Assembly (NCBI RefSeq): GCF_024362695.1
Contig: NW_026063267.1
Location: 62,001-126,000 of the forward strand
Direction: 5' to 3'
Length of the DNA stretch: 64,000 bases
Source: Pectinophora gossypiella
Lineage: Eukaryota; Arthropoda; Insecta; Lepidoptera; Gelechiidae
Part shown: piece after piece, positions 22,089-32,988 of the stretch
How positions within the stretch are numbered: the stretch's first letter is position 1
How the letters are laid out: each line of letters opens with the position of its first letter
Made by a program: the position numbers and the translations under genes
The notes under the pieces: generated by a model
The model's database searches: none
The model's input: the letters and a program-made list of their open reading frames with translations, nothing else
What the model was told of the DNA's origin: nothing

Positions 22089-22558
22089 TCAATGCGTTAC
22101 ACAATTTCTTTTATATCACTAATTTCTAATTTGCGCAGTTCGACTAATTCTACCGGAGGTCAACTTGACTTAGATTCAGGTACAATGTCATGACCAAATA
22201 CAAAGTCAACATGACATCCAGGCCTCGACCGCATACCTGTAGTTTCTAAGACGAGCAGCACAAAAGTGGCTGCAGCCCCGAACACTACAAGTGCGCAGCT
22301 TCCTATCAGAGTTGCTCCGAAACAAGTCAATGGGTTACACAATTTCTTCTACATCACTAATTTCTAATTCGTTTGAGTAATTCTACCGAAGTTCAACATG
22401 ACTTAGATTCAGGTACAATGTCATGACCAAATACAAAGTCAACATGAAATCCGGGCTTCGACCGCATACCTGTAGTTTCTAAGACGAGCAGCACAAAAGT
22501 GGCTGCAGCCCCGAACACTACAAGTGCGCAGCTTCCTATCAGAGTTGCTCCGAAACAG
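22089..22558. repeat. Tandem duplication of ~231-238 bp inside the LTR element
   Basis: The segment with GATTCAGGTACAATGTCATG ... GGCTGCAGCCCCGAACAC ... GTTGCTCCGAAACA occurs twice, at about 22089-22325 and 22326-22558, with scattered substitutions. A small ORF over the copies is not supported as a gene. Confidence 0.8.
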
Positions 22559-24001
22559 GTCAATCATAGCTTTCATTGCTCAATTAAATCAACCAACATT
22601 ACACATCTACTGCAAAGCACAACAGACTGTAATATTCCTCCCCAAACTGCGGTTACGCTACAAAACAGTCATAAGTCACAACATCCCCTCCCGGGATGGC
22701 CACCTTGGTCCACGACCACAAAACGACAGAGCACCCTGGCTCTCTCACACACAAGTCATAAAGTCACAATGTAACGACCAACACCTTGAGGAAATATTAC
22801 CGCACTTACACAATTACTGATTTGGTATGAACATCATTTAGAATGTTTTGCTCCAATTTTCTCACTAATGATTTACTCTGTTTCGGGCATTTTCTAAGCC
22901 TATTTCATTTAAGTAATCATAATCCAAATCATTTTACTTCAGAATGTTTACTTCACTTCATTACGATTCCCAATTTAACTAAAGTTAACAAAAGAGAACT
23001 TTCTGCACTATATTCGTTTGTATCCTATTAAAACTTTCCATCTTTCAAGTCAGGTAAAACAAATACGACTCACCGGGACTTATAAGAATTTCCAATAAAA
23101 GATCAACCACTGGTCTTGTGACATGGTTTAGGTCTTCACCAGCGCAGCAAGTCCGGCTGGTATACAACTCGCTGCCATGATGTCGTCACTTTACACGACT
23201 ACAGCTCAGCCCGCGCCACTTACATCGCCGCTTGCAATCCACCAATTGCCGAACCAAGTTATGACATGAAACAAAAGAATTCACTGTGTTATTGTATTCA
23301 CATGACTTTCTTTCAATCGGTTTAAAAAGATTATTAAAGAATGTTGAATATTGAAACATTTGATGAATGACGGTAGATTACAAAACACGTTATTTAACGA
23401 GACTCAATTATCATGTCATGATTAATTTCTTTTTGCTTGGAGTGAGAAAATACAACTTTAACCACGCAGGTCAAGCGTGTCTACACCAATTCGAAATATT
23501 TTTAGACCAAAATACAAAGATTTTACGATGATGAAAACAGATTGGAAAACGCGGTGTGATTGACACGGATTGACACAATGTGTCTCGTCAATTTTGTTTT
23601 TTTTAAAAAACAATTTCCTCATTATTAGAAACGGAAATTCACATAGCAATAAAGTCAACAACAATAAGGTTCCAGTATGAAAACGACTCACCGTAATAAC
23701 AGTTTTCAATTTCAGGTTCCATAATTTTCAAACACGACTGCACACAGTATGGACATATTGTGATGTTCACGCCATCATATCTTACGGCATGTAGTGATGT
23801 CGATCATTAACAAGGTCCAGGTCACTTCAAATTCAGGTCCATCTCCAAATTCAGGCATGACACTACATCTTCATCACGTGGTCACACGAATGTGATAATC
23901 ATCATAATCTTCTTCTGATTGTGATAATCGAAACTTGCATTGTCTTGTTGTGAACGTCACATCACGTTGTCTTCATCCAAGTCCACTAATCCCACTTCTG
24001 A
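22559..24001. other. Interior of the non-coding LTR element, no gene
   Basis: No ORF with domain similarity. Small frames (for example 22499-22774, 23458-23709) lack recognisable motifs. The right border TCAGAAGTGGGATT (minus strand, 23988-24001) abuts the LTR where a primer-binding site would sit if the element is on the minus strand. Confidence 0.5.
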
Positions 24002-24611
24002 TGTCGTAACAGTGGGGGGTCGGTCGTAACATCATCATAATGGAGGGTGGGCGTTAGAAGACAATAATGGCCGTCATTAGTATCACAATCATTTTATTTA
24101 CTTCCACATAGTTTTTGTATCACGATTAAATAAAGTCACAGCATAAGGTACACACTCACGGCAACGTCACGGTATTCGTAACGGTTACACAGTCTCTCGT
24201 TATCTAGCGCGCATAAGGACGTTAGCGCGAAGGGGCCCTCCACCACCCATGGTTCCAACATTCGGACCGAATCATCGGGACATGTGAACGTACTTGCTAG
24301 GTGCTCTTTTCCGATCACACTTTCTTGACGTCCCTACAAGTTATAGGTGAGCGACTATAGCACTCCACGTTCCGATCGTAATTATTCGACACGTCCGCTC
24401 AAGACGATGGTTCGCGGTAGACTGCCCGACTAGAACGGCAGTGCACGTCCGCTCGACACGACGACTCTGTAGTGACTCCTCGACTTCACTCAGCTCTGGC
24501 CGTACGCCACCTTTCGTCGGAGCGTTGCAACTTCATGACGGAAGTGATGTAACTTCATTTTATTTTCCGATTTGATCAATTTCTCTTCTTAATTCATAAC
24601 TAACTCCGACA
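24002..24611 (-). repeat. LTR of the non-coding element (5' LTR if read on minus)
   Basis: 610 bp, TG...CA ends, followed by TATT (24612-24615), matching the TATT at 20422-20425. Confidence 0.85.
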
Positions 24612-24809
24612 TATTTTTGTTTTTTATGGTTCTTTTTTATTTTTAATTTTTATTTCATTTATTTTTCATTATTATTGGCTTAGTAAATAGGCTACTGGCG
24701 GGTGATAGTTACTAAGTACTGTCTTGTCGTAGTAGATAACTGCTTATTGTTTTAAGTATATTATTTATTTATTAATATTTTTGTTTATTATTATTTATTA
24801 CCTTTTTTT

Positions 24810-27734
24810 ATGGATATATCGATTAATAGCGATATTTTTTTATCCTGCTCTTCTTCCGAGGTTAGCTTTCAGGATGCCAGCCCCACTCTTGGTGAATTTC
24901 TGCGCAATACGTTTGTAAATGTATCAAAAAATTTCAACGTGGTGCATATTAATGCTCAGAGCATACCTGCCCATTACCCGGACATGCTTGCTTCGTTCGA
25001 TTGCAAGAATATTCATGCGATCCTTGTTTCTGAGACCTTTCTGAATCCTAGTCTTCCTTCTACTTCTTACTCTCTCCCCGGCTTCCATCTTATCCGCAAT
25101 GATCGTGTGAGTACCTCACATGGCGGGGTAGCCATTTATCTTCGCTCTCATATTCCTTTCTCGATTCTCAGTAGCTCACCTCAACCTCCACCGTCTAATA
25201 CTGCGGAGCATCTTTTTCTGGAGGTCACACTATCTCACTCTAAGGTTCTTCTAGGAGTTTACTACAGTCCTTCACTTAAAATAAATTATTTTTCCGCTTT
25301 TGAAGAACTTCTAGAAGAACTTTCTCCTTTGTATAGTCATTCCATAATTATGGGTGACTTTAATACGTGCCTCTTGAAAAATGATTCTCGTTCCCAGCGT
25401 CTGCGGTCTCTTGTCCAGTCCTGCAACATGCATGTTCTCCCTCTGAGTTCAACGCATCATTTTCCCAATTGTCTTCCTTCTCTTCTAGACCTAATGCTTG
25501 TCTCCTCTCCCGGACATGTTGCTCAACATGGCCAGTACACTGCTGAAGCTTTCTCGTACCATGATTTAGTATATCTTTCTTTCAAGATCCGCCCCCCAAA
25601 ACCTAAGCCCAGAATCCTGCTACAGAGAAACTTTGGTGCTATGGACGTCGATAGGCTGCGTGAGGATGCTGTTGGGATGGATTGGTCAGTTATTGAAATG
25701 GAAGACAATGTCGACGAGCAAGTGAGAATTTTTAATAACATGATGACCAGGCTTTATGACGTGCATGCTCCCATTCGTCCTATTAGGGTCAAGCATCTTC
25801 CTGCGCCTTGGCTGACTGATGATCTGAGGGGGCAGATGGCTAAAAGGGATAGGGCTAAGGCTAGATATAAAGCAGATAGTTCAAACCGAAATCGCGAGAA
25901 ATACGCGCAGGCAAGGAACCGCTGCAATACGGTGATAAGAGACGCTCAACGACGCCATATCCATAAGTCCGTAGAGAACGGAGATCCGGCTAAAGTTTGG
26001 AAGTTTCTTAACTCTTTAGGGGTTGGTAAACAGCGCAATGGTACAGTTTCTGGTAATATTGATCTCGACCTACTCAACAGGCATTTCTCCTCTTCGCCCT
26101 TTCTTGAGAATAATATTAAAACTAGTACACTCAATCATCTTTTGTCTAAACCTGCCCCTAATTTTTCTTCTTTCTTTCTTTGTCAATTTGCCGATTGTGA
26201 TGTTAAGAGAGCGATTCTTTCCATCACATCGAATGCCATCGGTGAAGACAGCATTAGTCGTAATATGGTCACTCCTCTCATTGATATCCTTACCCCAATT
26301 ATTACCAAAATCTTGAACACCTCCGTGAGCACTGGGGTCTTTCCCACTGAGTGGAAAGATGCCCATATCATCCCGCTCCCAAAAAAATCCAATCCTGATT
26401 CCTTTTCAGATTATCGTCCCATATCAATCCTTCCTTTCCTCTCCAAAGTCCTTGAAAAGCTTGTTCACAGACAAATTTCCTTTTTCCTTAATAGCAACAA
26501 GCTTTTTAATCCCTATCAATCCGGTTTCCGTCCTGGTCATAGTACGACTACTGCCCTTGTCAATATAACTGATGATATTCGCTTGGGGATGGAAAACCAG
26601 CAGCTCACGGTGTTGACATTGCTAGATTTTAGTAATGCTTTCAACACCGTAGATTTTGACATTATACTGGGCGTTCTACGATCTCTTAACGTATCTCCAA
26701 GGGCAATTGATTGGTTTCGCAGTTACCTGTCAGGTCGACGGCAGCGTATCCGTATTGAAGACTCCTTCTCTACGTGGTGCGATGTCTCGGCCGGCGTACC
26801 GCAGGGTGGCGTCTTGTCTCCTCTTCTCTTTGCAATTTTCATAAATTCGATAACTCTCCCACTATCTACTTCTTATCACCTATATGCAGACGACCTTCAA
26901 ATTTATACGCATGCTCCTTTGGTCGACCTTCCTAATGCCATTGAACGTACTAATAAAGATCTCGGGCTGATTCTGGACTGGAGTCAGTCTTTTGGCCTTA
27001 AGGTTAATCCTAAGAAGACTCAAGCCATTATTGTTGGTAGTTCATGGTTTATTTCGAGGGTCGACTATGAGTCTCTGCCGCCGATAATGTTTGATGGTGT
27101 TCGAGTCCCTTTTAGTGAAACTGTTAAGAACCTTGGTGTTCTGTTTGACAGATGCCTATCTTGGAGACCTCAGGTGGCCGAGGTAAGTAGGAAGATGTTT
27201 GCCGCTTACGGTTCGCTCAGGCGTCTCCGTAATTTTTTGCCGATTAGTACCAAGGTTTCTCTGGCACAGTCCCTACTACTGCCAATCCTGGATTACGCGG
27301 ACGTTTGTTATGCTGATATTTCAGTTGAATTGCTGAATAAGCTCGAACGTCTGCAAAATCTTGCCATAAGATTTATCTTTGGATTGCGCAAATATGATCA
27401 TATATCCAATTATCGTGTCAAGCTTAAGTGGCTACCTGTCCGTTGCCGTAGGGATCTCCACATCTTGTGTCTCCTGTACTCCATCCTTAATCTTCCTACT
27501 TCTCCATCTTACCTTAAAGATCGTTTCTCTTTTAAATCCTCTGTCCTTGATCGTACCTTGCGATCGTCCCATACCTTATCCCTTAACATCCCTGTCCATT
27601 CCACTGACTTTTATTCTTATTCTTTCACGCTGCGGGCTGTCCGGTTGTGGAACTCTCTGCCTGAGTCTGTCAGGAGGGCTCCTTCTCTGGACTGTTTCAG
27701 GGCGAGAGTGAAGGCGCTTTTCCTGCAGGCATAA
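24810..27734 (+). CDS. CR1-like LINE ORF2: APE endonuclease and reverse transcriptase (intact)
   Basis: 974 codons from an ATG at 24810, uninterrupted. The N-terminal APE-type endonuclease (about residues 45-265) shows NVVHINAQSI, SETFL, GGVAIYLR, IIMGDFN and SYHDLVYLSF at the place of the SDH motif. The RT (about 510-780) shows the full motif series: DYRPISILPFLSK, SGFRPGHST, LLDFSNAFN, GVPQGGVLSPLLF, YADDLQIY and NLGVLFD. A C-terminal domain of about 200 residues follows, with no RNase H. The enzyme nicks target DNA and copies the LINE RNA from the nick. The preceding spacer carries the non-coding LTR element, so this genomic copy no longer yields a normal bicistronic RNA although ORF2 is open. 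Confidence 0.88.
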   Translation: MDISINSDIFLSCSSSEVSFQDASPTLGEFLRNTFVNVSKNFNVVHINAQSIPAHYPDMLASFDCKNIHAILVSETFLNPSLPSTSYSLPGFHLIRNDRVSTSHGGVAIYLRSHIPFSILSSSPQPPPSNTAEHLFLEVTLSHSKVLLGVYYSPSLKINYFSAFEELLEELSPLYSHSIIMGDFNTCLLKNDSRSQRLRSLVQSCNMHVLPLSSTHHFPNCLPSLLDLMLVSSPGHVAQHGQYTAEAFSYHDLVYLSFKIRPPKPKPRILLQRNFGAMDVDRLREDAVGMDWSVIEMEDNVDEQVRIFNNMMTRLYDVHAPIRPIRVKHLPAPWLTDDLRGQMAKRDRAKARYKADSSNRNREKYAQARNRCNTVIRDAQRRHIHKSVENGDPAKVWKFLNSLGVGKQRNGTVSGNIDLDLLNRHFSSSPFLENNIKTSTLNHLLSKPAPNFSSFFLCQFADCDVKRAILSITSNAIGEDSISRNMVTPLIDILTPIITKILNTSVSTGVFPTEWKDAHIIPLPKKSNPDSFSDYRPISILPFLSKVLEKLVHRQISFFLNSNKLFNPYQSGFRPGHSTTTALVNITDDIRLGMENQQLTVLTLLDFSNAFNTVDFDIILGVLRSLNVSPRAIDWFRSYLSGRRQRIRIEDSFSTWCDVSAGVPQGGVLSPLLFAIFINSITLPLSTSYHLYADDLQIYTHAPLVDLPNAIERTNKDLGLILDWSQSFGLKVNPKKTQAIIVGSSWFISRVDYESLPPIMFDGVRVPFSETVKNLGVLFDRCLSWRPQVAEVSRKMFAAYGSLRRLRNFLPISTKVSLAQSLLLPILDYADVCYADISVELLNKLERLQNLAIRFIFGLRKYDHISNYRVKLKWLPVRCRRDLHILCLLYSILNLPTSPSYLKDRFSFKSSVLDRTLRSSHTLSLNIPVHSTDFYSYSFTLRAVRLWNSLPESVRRAPSLDCFRARVKALFLQA

Positions 27735-27813
27735 CTTGGAAGTGGTTTTCTTTTTCTCCTTATATGTATTATATTGTATAGGCTATTTGGATGTATGTTT
27801 ATGTATGCGTGTA

Positions 27814-27845
<32 letters not shown>

Positions 27846-27846
<1 letters not shown>

Positions 27847-28092
27847 GTAGGATGACTGGGACGATGGAACGAACGGTACAGATTGTGTGTGAGTGAGATG
27901 ATGTGAGTGAGATGGCATGAGAGGGGAAAGGAGAGAAGAAAGGGGGAATGGCGAATGGTGTGTGACGGACGGCGTGTGAGATAGTGAATATTTCTGTTAA
28001 AAATAGTTTAAAATAGTGGAAAATAATAATAAACTCAGTGTCTCAGTGAACTTGACGGATTTTATTTGTTTTACCCAACCTCAATTTCTACA
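27846..28092 (+). repeat. 5' LTR, gypsy copy 1
   Basis: 247 bp. The copy-1 LTR variant has GAGAAGAAAGGGGGAATGG and GGACGGCGTGTGAG; both LTRs of this copy share it. AATAATAAACTC near the end supplies a polyadenylation-type signal. Confidence 0.92.
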
Positions 28093-28095
28093 AAT

Positions 28096-28113
28096 TGGGG
28101 GCTCGTACGGGAT
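28096..28113 (+). promoter_or_regulatory. Primer-binding site, tRNA-Pro type with one mismatch
   Basis: TGGGGGCTCGTACGGGAT, three bases after the LTR. It equals the classic tRNA-Pro primer site except A for C at base 12; copy 2 has the C. Confidence 0.75.
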
Positions 28114-28239
28114 TGAAGAACAGTATTGCGGTTTGAGGTTGGGCGTGGCGTGGCACGTGGCGGCGTGGGTGAAAACGGCGAAAAGGCGATTTTACGACGA
28201 ACGACGACGACGAAAAGGCGTTTTCATCACTTGTCCAAC

Positions 28240-31200
28240 ATGTCTAAAGACCAGCAACGCGTTAACGACGACGGCATTAAAGAGGATGTCAATTTTGGGA
28301 GCAAAATGCTTTTCATGACGGCCGAACTTGTGCCTACATTCAACGGCCAAGATGGAGATTATACGGTGTCAAATTTCATAGAAGACCTGGAAGATAACGC
28401 GGAAATATTTTCGTGGTCACCATTGCAGAAATTATTAGTGGCACGGCGGGCTCTAACGGGAACGGCGGCGCTGTGGATAAAATCGGAACGACCTCATAAA
28501 TCATGGGAGAACCTAAAGGCGGCGCTGTTGAAAGAGTTTCCCGATAAAATGGACGTGAAGAAAGTACATGAAATAATGACCGCGAGGAAAAAGAGACGAG
28601 ATGAAAGCTGTCTCGATTATATGTTGGTAATGAAAGAACTTGGACGGCGCGGCAAAATGGCAGACTACGTGGCTGTACAATACATAGTCGATGGCATTAT
28701 TGACAAGGAAACCAACAAAATAATGCTTTATGGTGTCTCCACGTACGGCGAGCTGAAAGAAAAATTGAAGATTTATGAGAGTATAAAGGAGAAAATGAAA
28801 CACGACGACAGAAGAAGTGACGGCGGCGGTATGCGACCACAACCATCGGCGCAGCCCCGGCAAGGACACTACCTAGATGGAAGAAAATGCTTCAATTGCG
28901 GCGATAATGGGCATTTATCAGTGGATTGTCCTCATAGAAACAAGGGTTCGAAGTGCTTTCGATGCGGTTCATTCGGACATTTGTCATCTCAGTGCAAAAT
29001 GGCGGAATCGAGCAATGGCGGCGGCGCGAGCGCGACAGCAAACACCGGAATTGGAGTCCAAGCGGCGGCGGGCAAGTTTGAAAATCAGAGAGGGCGTGAG
29101 CGAAATCGTCAAGTTGGCGGTACTGCGGCACAGCAGCGACATCGCTCTTTCTCGGTGGCAGAAATGGGAAATAGACGAACGTCAACTTTATATTGCGAAG
29201 CGGAACGTAACCCTGAAGTGACATTTGATAACGAGACGTCAACTTTATATTGTGAAACGGAACGCAACCGTGAAGTGTCATTTGACAATGGCAAACAAGA
29301 TGGCGACTACACGTCAACAACAGGTGATGTACTGAGCGTCGATAAACGCATGACGGGTACAAGAAAACCTATGAAAATAATGAAAATTGCTGGTAAGGAA
29401 CTGAGTGCGCTTATTGATACCGGCAGTGATGTTAATCTAATGTCGTGGCAGTGCTATAAAAGCTTAACTGGGTGCAAATACGATGACTGTGACGTGGTGT
29501 TGACGGGACTCGGCTCGACGAGAATTCGTGCGCTTGGGCAAATAATAACATCAGTGTCTGTGGACGACGTCTGTTATAGAGACATTACGTTTTATATAGT
29601 GCAAAATAACGCTATACCTTGTTCTGTTATCATTGGGCAACAATTTTTACAGCACACAGTTATGGTAATGGATGGCTCGGATGTATATTTTATGCTTGAA
29701 AACGAAAATTGGTTGCAATGTGTTGCATGTGTTGTGTCTGATTTTGACATTATAGGACGTGAGGTGTCGCCGGGAGTGCAGCGAGCAGTGGTTGAGTTGG
29801 TGACGTCATATCAACCGGTAAAGACGAGGGAAGCTCCCATCAAGCTCAAACTACACCTGAAAGATGATATCCCTGTAGCGCAGCGACCGCGTCGTGTGGC
29901 GTTAAAGGAACAGATTGAAATTGATGCTCAAGTAAAACAGTGGTTACAGGATGGAATTATCCGCGTAAGTACATCTGAATATTCTAGCCCATTGGTGTTG
30001 GTACGTAAGAAAGATGGCAGCTTGAGGGTCTGCGTTGATTACAGGAAACTAAACCAAAAAATGGTCAAGGATCAATATCCTCTGCCATTGATTGATAACT
30101 TGCTGGATAAATGTCATAATGCAACGATCTTTAGCGCTTTGGATTTAAAAAATGGTTATTTTCACCTTGGTGTGCATGAAGATTCAATAGAGTACACATC
30201 GTTTGTAACTATGAATGGACAGTACGAATTCCTAAAGGCACCATTTGGTATTGCCACATGTCCGAAGGTGTTTACACGCTTCATAAATATAATATTTCGT
30301 GATCTGATTGAGGAGGGCATTGTTCTGGTATTCATTGACGATATTTTAATTCCAGCAGAGGATGAACAACAAGCGGTGCAGCGGTTGGAACGAGTGTTGA
30401 GAAGAGCTTCCGAATATGGCCTGGATATTAATTGGAAAAAGAGTCAGCTTGTGGTGAAGAGTGTTGAATACTTGGGGCATGTTATTGGATGTGGAGAGAT
30501 ACGACCATCGCCCGAGAAGACGCAGGTAGTCAGGAGATATCCAGAGCCAAAAGATTTAAAACAGCTGCACAGCTTTGTTGGATTATGCTCATATTTCAGG
30601 AAGTTTGTGGAGAATTTTGCCATTGTGGCGAAGCCATTAACAGACTTATTAAAGAAGAATGTTCAATTTGAGTTTAGTGATGAGCATAGGAAGAGTTTCA
30701 TCACATTAAAGGAAGCGTTGGTAACAAATCCAGTCTTAAAAATCTTTGACCCAAGAAAAGAAACTGAAGTTCACACGGATGCTTCAAGCATTGCATATTC
30801 AGCAATTTTAATGCAAAGGGATCCAGAAGATGGACAATTGCATCCAGTACACTATCTAAGCCGGAAGACCAGCGATGCAGAAAGCAAATATAGCAGCTAT
30901 GAATTGGAAGCATTGGCTATAGTTGAAGGAATCAAAAAGTTTCGACATTATTTGTTTGGTATACACTTTAAAGTTGTTACAGATTGTAAGGCATTTGAAA
31001 TGACAATAAAGAAGAAAGACTTGGCAATGTCCACCAGGGTGGCTAGATGGATAATTTTATTACAAGACTATGATTTTGAAGTGGTGCACCGTGAAGGCCA
31101 GAAAATGCGCCATGTCGACGCATTGAGCAGGGTACCTTATGTGGGAATGATATTTTCTGATCTTCATGACAGCATACTATATTCGCAAGATAATGATGAA

Positions 31201-32370
31201 GGTTTAAAAGCCATAAAAGAAATTTTGAAGTCTCAGTCTTTTGAAGATTATTGTCTAGATAATGGACTACTGTATAAAGGACAAGAAAAGAAGTTGGTAA
31301 TTCCGAAGAGTTTAGAAAGTGAGATAATTAAAAGAGCACATGAAAATGGTCACTTCGCAAAAACAAAAATGATGAGTCTCATCAGTAAGGACTACCACAT
31401 TTCTAATTTAGAGAAGAAAGTTGAGAACTTTATCATCACATGTGTTCCTTGTTTACTAGCAAACCGAAAAGAAGGGAAGCAAGAGGGATGGCTGAACCCT
31501 ATAGACAAGGAAAATGTACCACTACATACCCTACATGTAGATCACCTTGGACCTATGACGACTACAAAGAAACAGTATAATCACATACTCACTATTGTGG
31601 ACGCTTTTACAAAATTCACATGGATTTTCCCTACTAAAAGTACCACAAGCAGAGAGACGATAGAGAAACTAAAGATTCATCAAGAAACATTTGGAAACCC
31701 TACTAGGATAGTGTCAGACAGGGGAACCGCTTTTACTAGTGGTGAGTTCCAAGACTATTGTAAAGAGGAAGGCATCCAGCATATCACCATCACAACGGGC
31801 ATACCTAGAGGAAATGGACAGGTTGAGAGGATGCACAGGACCATCATATCCGTACTCACTAAATATTGCATAGAAGACCCTACTCTATGGTACAAGCATG
31901 TCAGTAAAATACAAAGATGTCTCAATAGTACCTACCAGAGAAGCATTGGCATGTCTCCTTTTGAGTTACTGACTGGTGTGAAGATGAAGAATAGGGAAGA
32001 CATAGAATTATGTAGATTGTTGAAAGAAGAGGAAATAGAAAATTACTTTATAAATAGAGAAGATTTAAGAGAGAAAGCGAAACAGCAAATATTAAAAATT
32101 CAAGAGGAAAATGCAAGAACATTCAATAGGAAGAGAAAAGCAAGCCAAAAGTATTCAGTTGGAGATCTGGTGGCGATCAGAAGAACGCAATTTGGAGTTG
32201 GAATGAAGATAAAACCTAAATTCCTAGGTCCTTACAAGGTCACAACAATTAAGGGTAAAGATCGCTATGATGTGGAGAAACTCGACGACTTGGCGGAAGG
32301 ACCGAGGAGAACCAGCTCGGCAGCAGATTTCATGAAGCCTTGGCCTGCAGGTGACAGCTCTGCTAATTAG
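28240..32370 (+). CDS. Gypsy gag-pol polyprotein, copy 1 (intact)
   Basis: The frame is open from 28126; the ATG at 28240 (MSKDQQRV) gives 1376 codons and is preferred because upstream ATGs lie in leader sequence. Order: gag capsid region (to about residue 190); two CCHC zinc knuckles (CFNCGDNGHLSVDC, CFRCGSFGHLSSQC, nt 28888-29000); a tandem TSTLYCE repeat; protease LIDTGSD (nt ~29412); RT with FIDDIL (nt ~30335); RNase H HTDAS and ELEALAIVEG; integrase with HHCC module (nt ~31337-31455), DHLGP, SDRG and VERMH; no chromodomain seen. Gag and pol share one frame with no shift. It supplies the proteins for copying and inserting the element. Three residues differ from copy 2. Confidence 0.93.
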   Translation: MSKDQQRVNDDGIKEDVNFGSKMLFMTAELVPTFNGQDGDYTVSNFIEDLEDNAEIFSWSPLQKLLVARRALTGTAALWIKSERPHKSWENLKAALLKEFPDKMDVKKVHEIMTARKKRRDESCLDYMLVMKELGRRGKMADYVAVQYIVDGIIDKETNKIMLYGVSTYGELKEKLKIYESIKEKMKHDDRRSDGGGMRPQPSAQPRQGHYLDGRKCFNCGDNGHLSVDCPHRNKGSKCFRCGSFGHLSSQCKMAESSNGGGASATANTGIGVQAAAGKFENQRGRERNRQVGGTAAQQRHRSFSVAEMGNRRTSTLYCEAERNPEVTFDNETSTLYCETERNREVSFDNGKQDGDYTSTTGDVLSVDKRMTGTRKPMKIMKIAGKELSALIDTGSDVNLMSWQCYKSLTGCKYDDCDVVLTGLGSTRIRALGQIITSVSVDDVCYRDITFYIVQNNAIPCSVIIGQQFLQHTVMVMDGSDVYFMLENENWLQCVACVVSDFDIIGREVSPGVQRAVVELVTSYQPVKTREAPIKLKLHLKDDIPVAQRPRRVALKEQIEIDAQVKQWLQDGIIRVSTSEYSSPLVLVRKKDGSLRVCVDYRKLNQKMVKDQYPLPLIDNLLDKCHNATIFSALDLKNGYFHLGVHEDSIEYTSFVTMNGQYEFLKAPFGIATCPKVFTRFINIIFRDLIEEGIVLVFIDDILIPAEDEQQAVQRLERVLRRASEYGLDINWKKSQLVVKSVEYLGHVIGCGEIRPSPEKTQVVRRYPEPKDLKQLHSFVGLCSYFRKFVENFAIVAKPLTDLLKKNVQFEFSDEHRKSFITLKEALVTNPVLKIFDPRKETEVHTDASSIAYSAILMQRDPEDGQLHPVHYLSRKTSDAESKYSSYELEALAIVEGIKKFRHYLFGIHFKVVTDCKAFEMTIKKKDLAMSTRVARWIILLQDYDFEVVHREGQKMRHVDALSRVPYVGMIFSDLHDSILYSQDNDEGLKAIKEILKSQSFEDYCLDNGLLYKGQEKKLVIPKSLESEIIKRAHENGHFAKTKMMSLISKDYHISNLEKKVENFIITCVPCLLANRKEGKQEGWLNPIDKENVPLHTLHVDHLGPMTTTKKQYNHILTIVDAFTKFTWIFPTKSTTSRETIEKLKIHQETFGNPTRIVSDRGTAFTSGEFQDYCKEEGIQHITITTGIPRGNGQVERMHRTIISVLTKYCIEDPTLWYKHVSKIQRCLNSTYQRSIGMSPFELLTGVKMKNREDIELCRLLKEEEIENYFINREDLREKAKQQILKIQEENARTFNRKRKASQKYSVGDLVAIRRTQFGVGMKIKPKFLGPYKVTTIKGKDRYDVEKLDDLAEGPRRTSSAADFMKPWPAGDSSAN

Positions 32371-32639
32371 AGAAGGTTTGTAGGTACACTATCACATAGC
32401 AAAGATTTTCATAGTGCAGTAGGTATTTTATTTCTTCTAAACTTTCAGTGCTGTGGCTGTGTGATGTAATATTGTTGCTACTTAAAAGGTTAATAATTTA
32501 ATTAAGTGCCTGTTATATTTCTAAATAGTCTTGATTTATTGTACACTTTTATTCAAAATTAGCCATTATTGTGTATTGAGAGAATGTGTAATACTGAAAC
32601 TTTACTATGTTGTGTTTTTTATTAGGATAAGAGTAAGAT

Positions 32640-32835
32640 TATTTAAAAACGTTTGATGATACCTGCCTAACTTTTATTTTTATGAAAACTGTTCTTAATT
32701 TTGAGATGTTTGATGATACCTAACTTTTATTTTTAAGAAAACTGTCTTAATTTAAGATGTTTGATGACACCCAACTTTTATTTTTAAGAAAACTGTTCTT
32801 AATTTAAGATGTTTGATGATACCTAACTTTTGCAT
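32640..32835 (+). repeat. ~45-bp minisatellite in gypsy 3' UTR
   Basis: Units of GATGTTTGATGATACCTAAC plus TTTTATTTTTAAGAAAACTG, about four here. Copy 2 carries one extra unit of about 60 bp (44090-44150). Confidence 0.8.
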
Positions 32836-32988
32836 GGAAGTGTTTGTTGCTGCCAGTCTATGCTATCATTGTATTTCTTAGCTCTGAGTTGTTGTTTGCT
32901 ATACTTACCATAATTATTATACTTACTTGATTCATTGTAACTTTGTTTTGGTGGTCTGAGGGCAGACTTAACTTCAGGATGGCCGAGC

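Larger units (their letters stand above)
20426..24611 (-). mobile_element. Non-coding LTR retrotransposon (LARD-like), inserted between LINE ORF1 and ORF2
   Basis: Two ~610-bp direct repeats (20426-21036, 24002-24611) begin TGTCG, end CCGACA, and are flanked by TATT on both sides. They are nearly identical apart from their first ~28 bases. The 2965-bp interior has no gag or pol. Orientation is probably minus: on that strand the base before the 3' LTR is preceded by GCAGGATGGCCG, like the AGGATGGCCGAGC before the gypsy 3' LTRs here, and the 5' LTR is followed by TCAGAAGTGGGATT. The interior is rich in tandem repeats (23-bp, ~77-bp and ~231-bp units). It must be mobilised by proteins from another element, if at all. 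Confidence 0.75.

Noticed and set aside
24136..24318. 60-codon minus ORF repeated at 20561-20743
   Set aside because: It lies inside both LTR copies of a non-coding element; no domain, duplicated simply because LTRs are duplicated.
28513..29362. Minus-strand ORFs over gypsy gag (also 39776-40625) and the overlapping plus frame at 28877
   Set aside because: Shadows of the conserved gag-pol frame; no motifs of their own.
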